Shown here: positions 22,996 through 35,295 of the stretch, piece after piece | Layout: each line of letters starts with the position of its first letter | Position numbering within the stretch: position 1 is the first letter of the stretch | Origin: Phoronis australis | Taxonomy: Eukaryota; Phoronida; Phoronidae | DNA: 62,000 nucleotides | Assembly: GCA_002633005.1 (NCBI GenBank) | Contig: NMRA01000240.1 | Coordinates: 158,415 to 220,414, forward strand | Direction of reading: 5' to 3' | Program-made: the position numbers and the translations under genes | The notes under the pieces: model-generated | Databases searched by the model: none | What the model was told of the DNA's origin: nothing | What the model saw: only the letters and a program-made list of their open reading frames with translations

Positions 22996-23136
22996 ATAAA
23001 TCAGACGTCCCCTGCACTCCAAGTGACAAAGGAAACAAATGCAAGCACTCAGATCAGATATGCGACAGTGCGAAGGGTTTTAACTGTGTTTGTCGGGACA
23101 GTGATAATCATCTCATGCAATCTGGCGTGTGCAAAG
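22996..23136 (+). CDS. EB-like cysteine module exon 3
   Basis: Bounded by CCTCTTCAG and CAAAG|GTAAGA, phase 1 on both sides. The module has six cysteines with a longer first and last loop: DVPCTPSDKGNKC, then QICDSAKGFNCVC, then MQSGVCK. The end CK followed by one base of the next codon is the same as in the other modules. Start and end are well supported by splice signals and conserved phase. Confidence 0.88.
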
Positions 23137-23263
23137 GTAAGACTTGACATCTCTTCATAGTTGATTTGGCGCTGGTGGTTCTCAATCTTTCACCGCTGTT
23201 ACCTTAGCTCGGGTAGAATACAAGGGTAGTATTTTCATGAAGTCAATTTTTGAGACAAAAGTC

Positions 23264-23350
23264 TGCATTCCACGGATTGTTCTAAAACCCCTCGACCCAA
23301 GACCCCCTCGACCCAAGACCCCCTCGACCGTCAACCTCCTCCACCCACCA
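23264..23350 (+). repeat. dispersed TCGACCC minisatellite element, copy c
   Basis: The leader GCATTCCACGGATTGTTCT is followed by AAAACC and then by three CCTCGACCCAAGACCC-type units. It starts about 130 bp after the third EB-like exon. Confidence 0.75.
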
Positions 23351-26300
23351 CTTACTTAACTCAAAGCACAGTTTTGCTCCGTCAGGTCATCGACTGCCTT
23401 CGGCATTGCTGTGTCAGTTCAGCAGTACAAACTGGTACAATAAGCAGCAGGTAAGCAACCACACGTTTCAAATACACCAAAAAACATGGCGTATGTAATC
23501 CCACCAGGAACAACGCACCTTTTCCAAGAAAAATAGCAGACGGACCTCCGAATCACCGAAAACAGGACTATGCTCTTTTCGTGTCATAGCAGGACAGGAA
23601 TGCCGACGATGCACAGAAATCAGGAACTATTTTTCAGTGTGGTGGATCAGTGTGCATCACAGGTGGCCGGGAAAGTTGGCGTCAATCGAGCTGCCACGCT
23701 GTCTGCCCGGCCGAGACCTGCTGTGCGGAGCCTGAGGGCTTCTCAGGCATCACATAAGCCAGGCGCGCGTCTCTCAGATACATGAAGCTCGTGTTGTCAA
23801 TATTAAGCCATATTGGAAATTGTTACACAGGACACAAATGGCGGAAAACACCTGGAGTCCTGTGGCATAAGTCAAGAAATGCGGGGCTTGCAGTGTTATG
23901 CCTGCAGCCATAGAGTTGAGTTTTTTGGTCATGTAATTGTGTTATGGGTTTTTTGGTTCGGCCATGGAGTTTTGTGATGCAGCCACTAGGTTTTTAAATT
24001 CTGCCACCACAGTTTAAGCGATAATGCGTTCACGTTAGCCTTTGATGATTGAGACCTTATAAGATCATTAAAAAAATATGACCAGCGTATGCTTTTATCC
24101 CCATGATGATGCTTGTTTGTTAATTGTACTTGTGTAAAAATGTGGTATTAATGACAATCACAAGTGTTTTACTTGCCCTGAAAATTAACATCTGCATACC
24201 CGAACTTCAGTTACACGCCAGCCATACAAAACCAGTGCATTTCTTAATATGTATTCCAAAATCAGACATTTTCTGCCGTGTTATATCAAAACCAACGAAC
24301 CCAGGCAAAATCTGCACTTTTGTCGAAGTTGACATTGAAAATTTTGTAGATTTGCACTGCTTGCTTTGTTTTGTGACTCAAAATTTGCCAAAAAAGTAAA
24401 GTGTATAGTAACTAAAATATCAAACCTTACGACTGAATTTCGCACCCACCTATACCCAAAACTAATACAGAAATTCGTATTCGAATCAGAGTAGAAAATA
24501 TACCCAACCGAGCCAGTGTAGCATTGAATAATTACACTGTGTTTTGACCCGTTTAGTTTTTACAGGGCCTTTATCTAATGTGAAGAATTTTCAACCCATG
24601 AAAAAATAACCTCACATGCGTGAAAACCTGTGTTGTCATCATTCAACGATTCCCCCGCAACAGGGGGTTGGGATAAGCAGACACGACACCAGCAATATTG
24701 GCGACCTATCTGACAATGTTCCATACGTGGATATTTTAGGACTTGTTGTGACCTGAGCGTCGCGCGGCAAGGAAAATCTTGGGTTTTCAATATATGCCGC
24801 AATTAGGGAGAGAAAGTACTGAACGCCGTGCACACTAGAAATACGATGTGTGGGTGCTGAGCTGAAGCAAAAACGATCACCATTTCTCGAACAGTCCTTT
24901 GTTCTGTTGCCCAAATTGGCAACTGGCCATTTTTACACTGCTCGTGTCAAGATATAATATCTGATTAGCTGCTTGAAGACTAATCTAAAATTCTTGGCCA
25001 CGTGTTAAGAATCTTCCAACCGTAGTCAAATTTTCTTACTATCAAAATCAAATTTGAAACCGTGAAAAGGCCAAGCCTGCTGATGGACGCGCAGTACGTA
25101 TGCCAGATTAAGACCGGGGAGGGAAAGGAATTGTTCGATAAAATTTGGGAGCGGGGCTAATGTGCTGTTGCTGGGTGCAGTCGCAGGTAAGCGCAGTCAA
25201 CCACCTTTTGGTATTTGAACGTAACGCCTACGCACCGTAAAGTACGTTCAGTGCTCAAAGTGATACATTGGATTTTGGGCATCTACTTACCTCTAAATTT
25301 ACCACTGCTGCACTGGGCTTATATTTTTAGTGAGCAAATAATTACACGGTGGGGGTATACTACAATACGCCAACAAGTGTTAGGTGCCGGATCGGGGAGA
25401 TTCAGCTTCATGACAGAGGGATAACGTTGTCAGAATAAATATTGATTAAGTAATTAGTTGGAATAGATCCATTTTAAGTTGCCCAAAATGTGTGCATATG
25501 TACTTTCAAATCATGGGGTCAGACTTATTGACATGTATTTTAACGTCAAAATCTATTTTTAGATGGTGTTCACAACTTTGGGTTCTGGGGTCAAAGTACT
25601 CTAGAGATTCTAGAATATTCTGAGAACAAATTGTTACAACCAATAATATGAGTGGATATGATCATGTGGTTTTTGTTAGCCAATCACTAAATAAGTAGAA
25701 TGTTATATTATGGGCTGAAATCAACAAGATAATTAGATGACCTATAGTAGTTGAAGCATAAAGACTTCCTACAGTGTACAGAGGAAATTGTACGACAGAG
25801 CCATCTCGTGGAAAATTCTAGAAAGGATCTTGGCAAGGGCAAGGGTTAACGAATAGGAAGTTAACTAAGAGCTTGTCACTTGCATTGTGGGTAGTAAGAT
25901 ACCACCTGAAGTGTTGCGTCATCAGCCAGAGACTGTGACCAGCAAGACTGAGATTTGGCGGGTAGAAGAAATTGCCTGTTGAATCACCAGAGACGGTGAC
26001 CAGCGAATACACTGTTGCTATACTCTGTGTGTAGTTCGAAGATTCACCAACAAGACAGACATCCAACAAGTGGAGAGTCCTAGCTTGGATAGCAGATAAG
26101 ACATTTGATTGTTTTGGTTTTTTGATTAAAGTAATCCTTTAAGAGGGCGCTAGCGTAGTTACTCTTTGTAGTTGATTACTTAATTAACAATAGGTTTCAC
26201 TTGTCTAATTAGGGGTTATCATACAATAAATTTATAACTGGATTTGATTATTTACTCTCCATCTACGCTCAATCTCAAAGCATAGCCACCTTTTAAACAA

Positions 26301-27526
26301 ACCTACAGTCAATTATCTGACAACCGTGTGTGAGAAAAATATTTGTAGGTTGGCAAGAACTGAGTTTGTGGTATTTGCATTTTACATTGAGGTGTCCTCC
26401 CGTTGAGTCCAACTTGTTCGGGAGTATAGCATAGCAAGCTGGGCGAATGACCGCTGTTGGCATTATCTTACACTGACGACTGACAATTAAGTTTCGAGGG
26501 TCAGTTCTCTTGTGTTCGATAATAGCTCTATTCTCTATAAGATCGTATCTAGCCTGACTGGACTGTGCTGTTAAAAACAATTTAAGATATAAAATGTTCG
26601 AACATAAACCAATAACATTTCAGAATTCCCCATCAAATACTGTTCATGCTTATGGTTTTTGAATCACTAAAATCGCCCAGCTACAATCGAAGTTAAGACA
26701 AATGGAATCTATTCTGTCCGAAGGAATACCATCTCCGGGTTTGACTTTGTTAACGTGTAATCGGTAGTAAGTGTGGTGAATAACTGATCTGCCTGTTGTC
26801 ATACNACGCTAAATGTACTTTGCATTCTCTTCACTCTATACACTTTGTCTCTGATCCGAACAGTATTGCGAACGACTTGGGTTCAACCCATGACGTTGTA
26901 CATAATTATTATTTTTTTCAATTTTTGCGTGTTTCTTTATGAGCTGTGCACTAAAGGCACTGAAATCAAGTAAGATATAATAATAAAATTTATTTTGAGG
27001 TACTAGAGTCATGTTGTGTACACTTTAAGGTTTCTATGGAGGGTACACTAATATGTTCGTCCGCTGTAACAATGTCTCATGCAACAAAACTCAAAATTTG
27101 TTACATCAAGACATGTTCTGGTTAGCCATGAAATGTGTGGAGCTATAGTCCCCAGCCACATAAGGAACGTTTCCCAGGTATCATTATTTTTCAAAAGATG
27201 TAAAGTTCATTAAATACCTGACTAACTGAAGTAAAGAAACAAAATCAGCGACAGTGAAGTATGATTCATGATGAAATTCCTAACGTTCATCTGAGAATTT
27301 CTCTGATTTCATCTCAAACAAAACTTCAACAGTTGTTCGGAGTTTTGTCATAAAATCTTTGATTTTCGTACAAGAATGTGATTTTATTTTTCAAAAAATT
27401 GCGAGGCCAATGATCGTCGACCTCTTCGTTCTACCACGTACCAGCCATCAATTATTAAAGACACTCACTCAGAGACGTATTAAGATTATGAAATAGGTAT
27501 AAAGCTCAAAAATACCTCTTGCCACA

Positions 27527-27630
27527 GGTCGTGGATCATGAGGGTCGTGGGTCGATGGGGTTGTGGGTCGAGGAGATTGTGGGTCGAGGGCTGTGGAGGT
27601 CGAAGGGATTTTAAAACAATCTCCATTCCA
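27527..27630 (-). repeat. dispersed TCGACCC minisatellite element, copy d
   Basis: On the minus strand the leader ATTCCA...GATTGTTTTAAAATCCC is followed by CTCGACCCACAATCT- and ATCGACCCACGACCC-type units. Confidence 0.75.
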
Positions 27631-29649
27631 CACACGCCTAATTCACGCAGACAAGAAGCACGCACCAAGACGAGTCTCTCTGCGATTGCTCCATTAAATG
27701 ACTAATCGGCATACGTGTATTTGTGATCCGCGTTGCTCGAAAGCCAATAGAAAAATACGGACATTCAACTGTCTTTTTACAATCCTTAAAGACGTTGAGA
27801 TTTGGATGCGTTGGGTCGTTGCTATAAGTCTCGACTAGGGAAAAATATTTCCCGGTAAAATTGATATATGTTTTTGAAAATTTAATCACATAATGGTTGC
27901 CGAGCGTCATAGGAACGATCGGTGAATCTTCAGCCAGCCAGGCCTTGTTTTCATGACTACGGGTTGAAACACGATGCATTTCTTTCCAAAAATGTCAGGA
28001 CCCTCAATCCCTTGATTTTGGGGCCGAATATCGGCCCTACTTCCCTCTCAAAAATATTGAAAAATTCCCCCCCACAATCGACGCCTAAGAAATCCCCTAA
28101 AGTGATTGAAAATTTCCCCTCGAAGTTCAAATTACCTGTGACCACAAAGGTGACAATTTGAGAGAGCACAAAATGCTACTTGAGACAGAACCTATGAGGG
28201 CTTGCAACAGAGCTGGGGCGCAATTGATCGGGACGTAGAGTTTCCCCCTCACTCGGCACCTTTGCCGTCGGATGAACGAGGCCCCTGAAGAAACGTGATA
28301 ACTATGCTTGCTCTATCCAGTTAACTGAAATCGAGCTCTAAAATCAGATGGGTTATTTTTTGCATTATGCCTTGAACGAACGAACTAGGTGTTTTAATTG
28401 TAAAATTCAACTTGGTCCAGATTCATTTTTGAAACCTAACATATAATAGGTGTAAGCATTACTTAAACCAAAGAAGCAGAATTGATGGTCAAACAACTTT
28501 TAAATTTAAATTACCAGTCTGTTTTTTTATTTTAATAAAACGTAATTAAATAACACCATTCTTGCAGATCAATGACAAATCAAATGTTAGTCCCGGTAAT
28601 CCCTACCTCATTACCAAGACCGAAGCTATGCTTGATGTTAATATTTTTTATCAAGCAAAAGTGACTTGCACGTGGCAGCAAAATGCCGCCACTGTCTAAA
28701 ATACTAGTATATGGCCGGGTTCGTGCAGGAAGCGTTTTATCAAAAATTTAAAAGAAAAAAAGTAGCCCTGCATTCATAATAAACCTAATCCTTTACACCA
28801 TCGCCACAATTTGGTCATATTTACTTTTATGTTTCGAACTTAGTTTTGCGAAAAACAACTGTTTGGTACATTGACTTGTTCTCTAATGTATTTTTCTACG
28901 TCACTGCGGTTAATTATTGATACATTTTTAAGATTTAATATCTAGGTTGGACGAAAAAAAAACAGACATTTAACTCACGCAATGTCGATTTATCACAGTG
29001 AGCATTGCTTCGGATTTTACAGTCCGCCGCGAGAATTAGAAGTATACACACTGGAGTTGGTGAGATTGATTGACACACTCTGTTTAGTACGCTTTGATTT
29101 TGAGATGAACGGTTTTCAAGTGGCATAAAACCTGAAAACAGACTGAACCACTTTATTCAAAGAGAATCTCTACTGTTCATTGGGTATTTTCGTGGTTTGT
29201 TCATAGGAATTTTGAGTTTCTGTCAAAGCATTTTTCCTTCCATTTCAAGAAACGATGTGCAAAATGCTTGTCACTTCGTCGATTTTTCTCCCACACAGCA
29301 TTGCATGTTTCTTTATTGAGACTCAGAAGTAGGAAATATTCCTCATACGCAAATGTGCTCTTTGACTTTTGATTGTAAACAAAACAATGGTAATTTCAGG
29401 CAGCAGCAACACATACTGAGCGCATGCGCGCCTATATGTTATCGTGTAAGGAGAATTTGAAAACTGTTGGCATGAAAGAGTTTTCATTTCTTCAGTGTTT
29501 CCGTATAGTGAATTTGATGAAATTTTGTAGAACTCTTGCATTTTTCAAAGTCAATAGTTTTCACGTTGAAATGCCTAAGATGGAAATTCACAAAAATCTG
29601 TCATTACGAGATTCCACGTTCCAGTCGTATTTAACGTAGGCTACCGTTT

Positions 29650-29705
29650 CAATGGGGCTATTGGGAAAATTTACCTTAACTTGAGAGCGCGCGTGTACTA
29701 GTGGT
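29650..29705 (+). promoter_or_regulatory. shared upstream module, copy P1
   Basis: Starts CAATGGGGCTATT and ends GTACTAGTGGT, 43 bp from the ATGGGG box to the GTACTAG box. It lies about 60 bp before a decayed SAP exon. The same boxes and spacing occur at 35245-35295 (minus), 40322-40374 (plus) and 46483-46535 (minus). Confidence 0.6.
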
Positions 29706-30513
29706 GGTAGATAAGCAGCCTCGATTTCACGGTCCCTTTAAATACATGGTGAAAGGGCTTGCAGCCGTGCCTACTGAATCTGAGATTGCGTGAAAAGGGT
29801 TGTTCTATGAGAGGAAGTAAGCACGACCTTATACAAAGGTAAGGTTTATTCTAATGATGCCTGTTAACTGAGGTAGGCCTACTCGCCGATGTCAACTTCG
29901 CGGCAGTCGTCAGTCTGGTTAATCTTTGTTTGTTGTGATATGTGTTACGATACTTGACGTAGCAATCGGGATCTTTTCGTACGTCAAAGTAGTATTATTG
30001 TTTGGAATGATTTCTAAAAGGTTTATCAGTGACAGTTACATCAGTCAATGCTGAATAATTATGCTGTCAACTAGAAATTGGTTAGTGAGTTAAGATTACA
30101 ATCCAAGCCCAATGGCAAAGGGTACGTGACGAATATCTATTAGACTGTTTGTTTACTCCCTATCCCGTGTCTTCTGGAAATCTATAACACGTTGAAATGG
30201 AAATCTATCATGTCTGTTTTCACGTGACTTTTGTTTTTTTTTTTTAGGTTTGAGGGCTTGTTCCGTGCAGAGAAGATATGCATTGCTTCTGCACCATCCC
30301 TGAATGGACAAAAACTGGCTTTAAGCATTTGAAAGCAGCTAACCAGCAAGATCTTTCAAACCAGTCCAGATCTGTTGTCAAAGCCTACTTTCTATATCGG
30401 AGACACCGAACAAAGCCTTTGAAAAAGGAACAGCTATTTTTAAAGAAACGTATGAAAGTCGTTTTTTAATTTAGTTATTTAGGTCCTTAGCGGGAGATCA
30501 GCATAAGGCGTTG

Positions 30514-30816
30514 CAGGGGCAGGTCCAGGATTTGAAGTTAGGGTAGGGCCAGGGCACAGGAATAACCAGAATTTCGGCACATGCGCACGCCCAACCTAAA
30601 ATGTAGGGATGCAGTGGTCTCGAATTTTTGGGTTTGTGGACCTTTTTACTAAAAAAGGTAATCGGGATTTGTTGAAGACTTATGCATTGTTTATTTGCCC
30701 CGAGGCTCCCTGAATGCGCGCATATGCTAATCAGCAATTCGCACCTGATCTGCCAAACGGTATTTGGTAGAATTTTAGGGGGGCATGTGCCCCTTGCGCC
30801 CCTAAATCCGCCACTG
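30514..30816. mobile_element. hAT-like MITE, about 303 bp
   Basis: The left end starts CAGGGGCAGGTCCAGGATTT. The right end on the opposite strand reads CAGTGGCGGATTTAGGGGC. Ends of this CAGNGGCGGATYNAG type are common in non-autonomous hAT elements of animals. An exact 8-bp target duplication is not visible, so the ends may be worn. Confidence 0.6.
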
Positions 30817-31179
30817 GCTTGGGGTTGTAAAATTTGGTGCAACTGAATGTGGAATTATCATTTAATGCGTGTCTTGGAGAAAGAGCATGGTGAGGAAATT
30901 CTTAACTTTCCTGAAGTTCCTTCAAATATATTTTATGAAACTGTTTTGCTATGAATTGTAAACCCTTAATAATATATTACATTTTCATTGACTGAATAGT
31001 CTTAACTCATGCCTTGAAATGTTGCGAATCGTTTATGAATTCAAATGACTGCCATTTTTTGAGCAAAATTGCATTTTTGATGGTGCCTTATGACTTATAA
31101 TTAGTCTTAAACAACATAAAGATTATCCATCATTTTAAATGACTTAAGTTTTCATATGTTCTATTAGAAGAAAAATAAA

Positions 31180-31207
31180 AAGTCTGAGAAACAGTTCTCT
31201 CAGACTT
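31180..31207. other. perfect 10-bp stem-loop
   Basis: AAGTCTGAGA, an 8-base loop, then TCTCAGACTT. It stands alone, and its arms are too short for a typical microRNA precursor. Confidence 0.6.
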
Positions 31208-32070
31208 AGACTAGAAGTATGCTTGACAGACCCATGTAATCGGAGTTTAAAATTGCCGAAAGAATCATAAATAAAAAGGCTTGAAAATGGGTAACAAAGG
31301 TTTGAAGTTGTCTCAAAAAAATTCCATATTTTGAAGAAAAGTGATGCATTTAAAGAATTGCTATGGTTACGAATGAAAAATAAAGATGCAGATTTATACA
31401 ATATGTATTATATACACCCATGGTTTCTGAAAATAGTAATTATTTGTGTGTGAAATTGTAGAGCTTACACCATATCATATTTTTGAAAAACAGGGGTAGT
31501 AATTTGACCCAACCTGGAGTACTTAATTATTCATATATTCATATTTCAATATTTGTTCCAGGTTCAGTGACATTTAACACCAAGCCGCAACATAGACAAG
31601 ATTTGTTACTCCTTTTTCTTCTCACAGCATTTCTACGCAACAGCAGTGCTGCAGGGCAAAATATACAATGAGTGGCACTGGAAAGCATTGAATCGCGGTA
31701 CTAAGTTACCATAAGACAATGTGCCTGTGGATTGTTTGTGTATGAAGAGGAACTGCATCTGACTGCTACACAAGTCAGCCTCGTTGGTGAGGATGCCCTT
31801 TCATAGGCAATAAGTCATGTGTGGACAATAGCTTCTTTCCTTTCCTGGAAGAAACATGAGGGACTGAAGCTAACTGAGACCTAGTGACACTCTGGTCTAG
31901 TTCAGGGTCAGATTTTGGACACAAAACGATTCAAGTGATATGCTGTTGTGTTTACTTCAAGGATCAAATTGTGGATGTTATTGAGGCTGAATGAGGTTAC
32001 ACGAAGGAAAGCTACGTGCCGAATATGGACCTTTTTTACAAGCGCTTCTACAGGCGATTGAAACTAGATC

Positions 32071-33343
32071 CCAGTGAAATGAAAACCAAAAGCATCTGGT
32101 ATAAATACCTGTACTTTCTCACTGAGTGACATTAAGTTTTCCTTTACGAAGAAAGGCTTTATACAACTGGTAAAATCTTTTCAATTTGGTACCCATTACG
32201 AGGAAATGACATTCAGTGACTGCATAGATTGCTTATTGTTAGTAGAAAGCCCGTTAATGAAACACTTTGGTGATCGAATAAATTTTTCATCATCAGGCAA
32301 GTTTGTTACTAATTATTGAAACTACAAGTGCAGTTGTTTTTTTTCTTTATAAAGCGGAAATGATTACCGAATACGCTTGCGAATTGTCATTTTCGTGTTG
32401 TCTTATAGAAATGCGCAACGATCAAAATGAAGTATTTCCTTTGTTTGCATTTGATTTAGAGTGTGTATTTATTCTACAGCTTTCTTAAGAACGCCTTTGA
32501 ACAATTTTAAGTTTTGTCTTAACTTGTCTATGAACAAAAGTTCCACATGCATCCAAAAAATTATGTTTTCAATTGTAGCTAGCTGGATAAGAATCTGCTT
32601 TGCACAAGATTCGAGAATAAACGATTTTCAGTGTATTTAAAAACAAATGGAAAACTGAACAATACATACAAAGCCATAACATTGTTCAAAAAATTGCAAT
32701 TTTCCCAATGCAACGGAGTCCATAATCAGATATATCAAGTGCAGTATTTCTTAATTAGGTTCAATTCTCTCAGGTTATTGCTGAAGGGTTGCTTTTCACT
32801 TTGTTCAAATGTAAAATAGACGGTCAGGCTGCTGGTTTCAGTTGTTTTCTCTCACGTGTAACAGAATAGTAAGGGCAATATTAGCAAATTATAAAAGAAA
32901 ACACAAGGCAAAACTACTTTTGTAAGGCAGAACATACTTGACGTTTTATCTTCATGTTTATATGTAAGAACTAATAATGTATGTACCCAAATCTTATTTA
33001 AGATCTGAATTAAAATATGTAAAACAGGCTACTAGTGATTTAACAACCTGCTTCTGATCTCAACAACTAAAAGTCATTCTAGGTGTCAATGTTTATTCCA
33101 ATGCAATGTTATGGCATTTACTGACTAGCTTATTCATGTTAATTTGGTAACTAATCTGGCAGCCCTGGAGGTGGGGTCCGCTATAAAATAATGAAACTCC
33201 CTCATCTAGAGAATTTTATTGGACATAGCTCATTTTGAAGAGAAACTGCTGTGAAAAAGTCACCCTTGACTTCTAAGCGTCACGCACCATACACCACTTA
33301 TATTGGGCGCACTCCCAACCAGGACAATATGTAAACTAGAAAG
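32071..33343. other. gene-free stretch
   Basis: AT-rich intron sequence. I see no exon or repeat family between the YqaJ relic and the palindrome at 33344. Confidence 0.45.
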
Positions 33344-33368
33344 ATTATTGTCACGGCGTGACAATAAT
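33344..33368. other. 25-base perfect palindrome
   Basis: ATTATTGTCACG, one central G, then CGTGACAATAAT. It lies immediately upstream of the 430-bp tandem array, about 4 bases before an ACTCTGCGCG sequence that resembles the hairpin arm at the other end of the array. Confidence 0.8.
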
Positions 33369-33399
33369 GGACTCTGCGCGTGCGCATTACAGAAATTGT

Positions 33400-34500
33400 T
33401 TTGGAAAGTTACTGACAGCAACCCGTTTATCAACATGAAAAGGAATTCTTTAAAATTGTAGGAAAAATTACATGTTAATATTTTGATGACCTTTCCACTA
33501 ATTGACCTCATCCGGTGCATTATGAACCCCGATCAGGGAATAATTGTAAACTCAAACAAAAGTGTGGTTGGTGCTAAGAATCACAGATGTTTTAATTTAA
33601 GCACTTCAGAATACAAGATGAATGAATTGGTCAAACTTTCAAAAGAAAAATGCACTTAATGACCCCATGGGTGCACCAAATGACCCAAAAATTTAGAACT
33701 CAAACTCAATCGCATTTAGTAAACAGATACGTAATTTTGAAGTCTCTAGCTCAAAATTTTGATTTTGCACTCAATGACCTTTGACCTATTTTTTTCTGAT
33801 TGGTTAGGCCTATTGCAAAGTAAAGTAGGGTATTCAATTGGCATGTTGACTTACACCAGTGTGCTGAAATTGAAAAGAATTCCTTGAAAAACGTAAGACA
33901 TAACATTTTGAACGTTACATGACCTTTGCCCTAACTGACCTTATCCGGTGCATTTTAATCATCTTTAGGAGAGTTATTGCAAAGCCCATGGAAAATGAGT
34001 TTAACGCTGAGAATCAATTGTCTAACGGTTGACACATCAGAATACTTGGTGATTGAAAAGGTCAAATTTTCAGAAAAAAATGCACCTAATGACCCCATGT
34101 TTGCACTAAATGACCTGAAACTTTAGATTCCGACTTGATTTACCTGTGGCAATCAGACCTGTCAATTTGAAGTGTCTAGCTCAAAATTTTAGTTTGCACC
34201 TAATGACCTTTGACCTATTTCACCTGATTGGATGACCCGATTACTTAGAAAAGTAATTTTTTAAATTGTCATGATGACTTATACCTGTGCACCGAATTTG
34301 AAAAAGATAGCTTTAAAACTGAAGGAGGAGTAGCATTTTGAAAATTATATGACCTTTGCACCAAACGACCTCTTCCGGTGCAATATGGAATATGATTGTA
34401 TGACCAATCAAAATTTGTATACTGTCAAAAGTTATCTGCTGAGTTTAAAGACCGTACCTGCACCCAATTTGGAGTTATTAAGCCTCAAATTTGGTCGGAA
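33400..34500 (+). repeat. tandem array with period about 430 bp
   Basis: The landmark TCCGGTGCA occurs at 33511, 33944 and 34374. Around it are repeated TGACCTTTGCC..., TAATGACCCCATG, AGTCTCTAGCTCAAAATTTT and ATGACCTTTGACCTATTT. That gives two full and one or two partial units, moderately diverged, with no coding frame. Confidence 0.85.
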
Positions 34501-34540
34501 GAAGAATAAGAAGAAGAATAAGAATAAGAATAAGAATAAA
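34499..34540 (+). repeat. AAGAAT/AAGAAG microsatellite
   Basis: A run of GAAGAATAAGAAGAAG then AATAAG units directly follows the 430-bp array and precedes the terminal hairpin. Confidence 0.9.
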
Positions 34541-34566
34541 ATTGAAGAAAACCCAGGAACAACTGT

Positions 34567-34606
34567 ACTCTGCGCTTGTACGCGCAGAGTAATTATGTGC
34601 TGCTAG
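34567..34606 (+). mobile_element. Helitron-like 3' end: hairpin plus CTAG
   Basis: A perfect 9-bp stem ACTCTGCGC / GCGCAGAGT with a six-base loop is followed 12 bases later by CTAG (34603-34606). A short hairpin 10-12 bases before CTRR is the usual Helitron 3' signature. The next base is C rather than the T expected from an A-T target, and I cannot fix a 5' TC end, so this is a suggestion only. Confidence 0.4.
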
Positions 34607-34721
34607 CCTACCCGGTGTCTGAGTCCCGGGTGAGTTTCCAAAAAAACACTTAGTTCCACTCGATAAACCCGTTCATCAGTGGGGTAACTGGTGGGGATAA
34701 CATCACCGAACGATGTCGATA

Positions 34722-35131
34722 GAAACTGATTGCTAAAAACTTGCCAAGTAACGTTCCCAAAGGAAATACATAGAGCATACACGGTTTTTCGGCATCCACA
34801 TACTTTGTGTCAGTTGACTGACCGTATAGACCGCTTTGTCGCGTAAAGTCACGAGGTCGCTACTTCCGTAACTCACCGGCAATTTCCGTACCGTCCTTGA
34901 TTTCGACGGGCCCACGGAGGACGTGTGTGGTGGCTTTTTGTGAACATTTTTGTTCTTTGACTGCGAATTTCTTACGAAGTCGCCGTAACAGGACACCGTG
35001 AATGGTATTGGGAGAAAGAACAATTCTTCATGGTTTGTTGAACCCCTGTTTTGAGTAAATTTATTGAGTTTTATATTTGCTATGGACGGCTGAAGTGAAG
35101 CACCCGTGGAATTTCTAGTCGGGAGTGTCAT
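34722..35131 (-). pseudogene. THAP exon relic, minus-strand copy
   Basis: On the minus strand SMWMPKNRVCSMYF, followed by an LLGK-like end and a splice-site-like GGCAAGTTTTTAGCAATCAG, aligns with LWMPKSHDRVCSKHF plus GGTAAGATTTTAGCAATTAG of the plus-strand THAP exon at 40450. The zinc-binding His of C-x2-H is Tyr, and the upstream half does not resemble THAP, so the copy is decayed. It lies below copy P2 of the shared upstream module. Confidence 0.55.
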
Positions 35132-35244
35132 ACCTTGTAGTATTATACAGTATGTTAGTGTATTGGGGACGATCAGAAGCTGAGGACGCCTGTGGTTTTT
35201 ACCAGCTGTTTACATGCAGACAGCGACGCATGCGCAATTCAATC

Positions 35245-35295
35245 ACCACTAGTACAACAGCGACACCGCGAGGAGAATTCCCCGAATAGCCCCAT
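35245..35295 (-). promoter_or_regulatory. shared upstream module, copy P2
   Basis: On the minus strand ATGGGGCTATTCGGGGAATT through GTACTAGTGGT, box spacing 40 bp. Nearly identical to P3, including the following TGATTGAATTGCGCATGCGT. Confidence 0.65.

Larger units (their letters stand above)
29767..32070 (+). pseudogene. decayed SAP-YqaJ gene, plus-strand copy
   Basis: Colinear with the minus-strand copy at 46409-41274. Exon 1 (29767-29838) matches its SAP exon but has lost two bases and holds stops; its donor AAAG|GTAAGG is kept. Exon 2 (30248 to about 30440) follows a long T tract plus TAG and contains PEWTKTGFKHL and SVVKAYFLYRR, matching SVVKANFLYRQ of the other copy. The YqaJ exon (from 31562 after GTTCCAG) contains CGLFVYEEELHLTATQVSLVGED, QGQIL, DVIEAE and FYKRFYRR, aligned with CGLFVSEEVPYLAATLDGLVGDD and so on. 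The catalytic Asp-Gly motif and the VEIKCP block are missing, and stops interrupt every exon. No SWIM finger was found. YqaJ is an exonuclease-like fold; this copy cannot be functional. A hAT-like MITE sits between exon 2 and the YqaJ exon. Confidence 0.7.

Noticed and set aside
23570-23785. CpG-rich open frame after EB exon 3
   Set aside because: Resembles no domain convincingly in any frame; a transposase relic was considered but no motif supports it.
27922-28161. open frames on both strands around 28 kb
   Set aside because: Low-complexity Pro/Lys/Ser composition, no splice context, no family resemblance.
30498-30842. 114-codon minus frame with GGFRGARGTCPP
   Set aside because: It coincides with the hAT-like MITE; the peptide is the translated terminal repeat, not a protein.
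31180-31207. stem-loop as microRNA or histone-type 3' end
   Set aside because: A ten-base-pair stem is too short for a pre-miRNA and the sequence is not the histone stem-loop.
33400-34500. tandem array as a CRISPR
   Set aside because: The units are 430 bp and diverged, in a eukaryotic intron; there are no short identical repeats with unique spacers.
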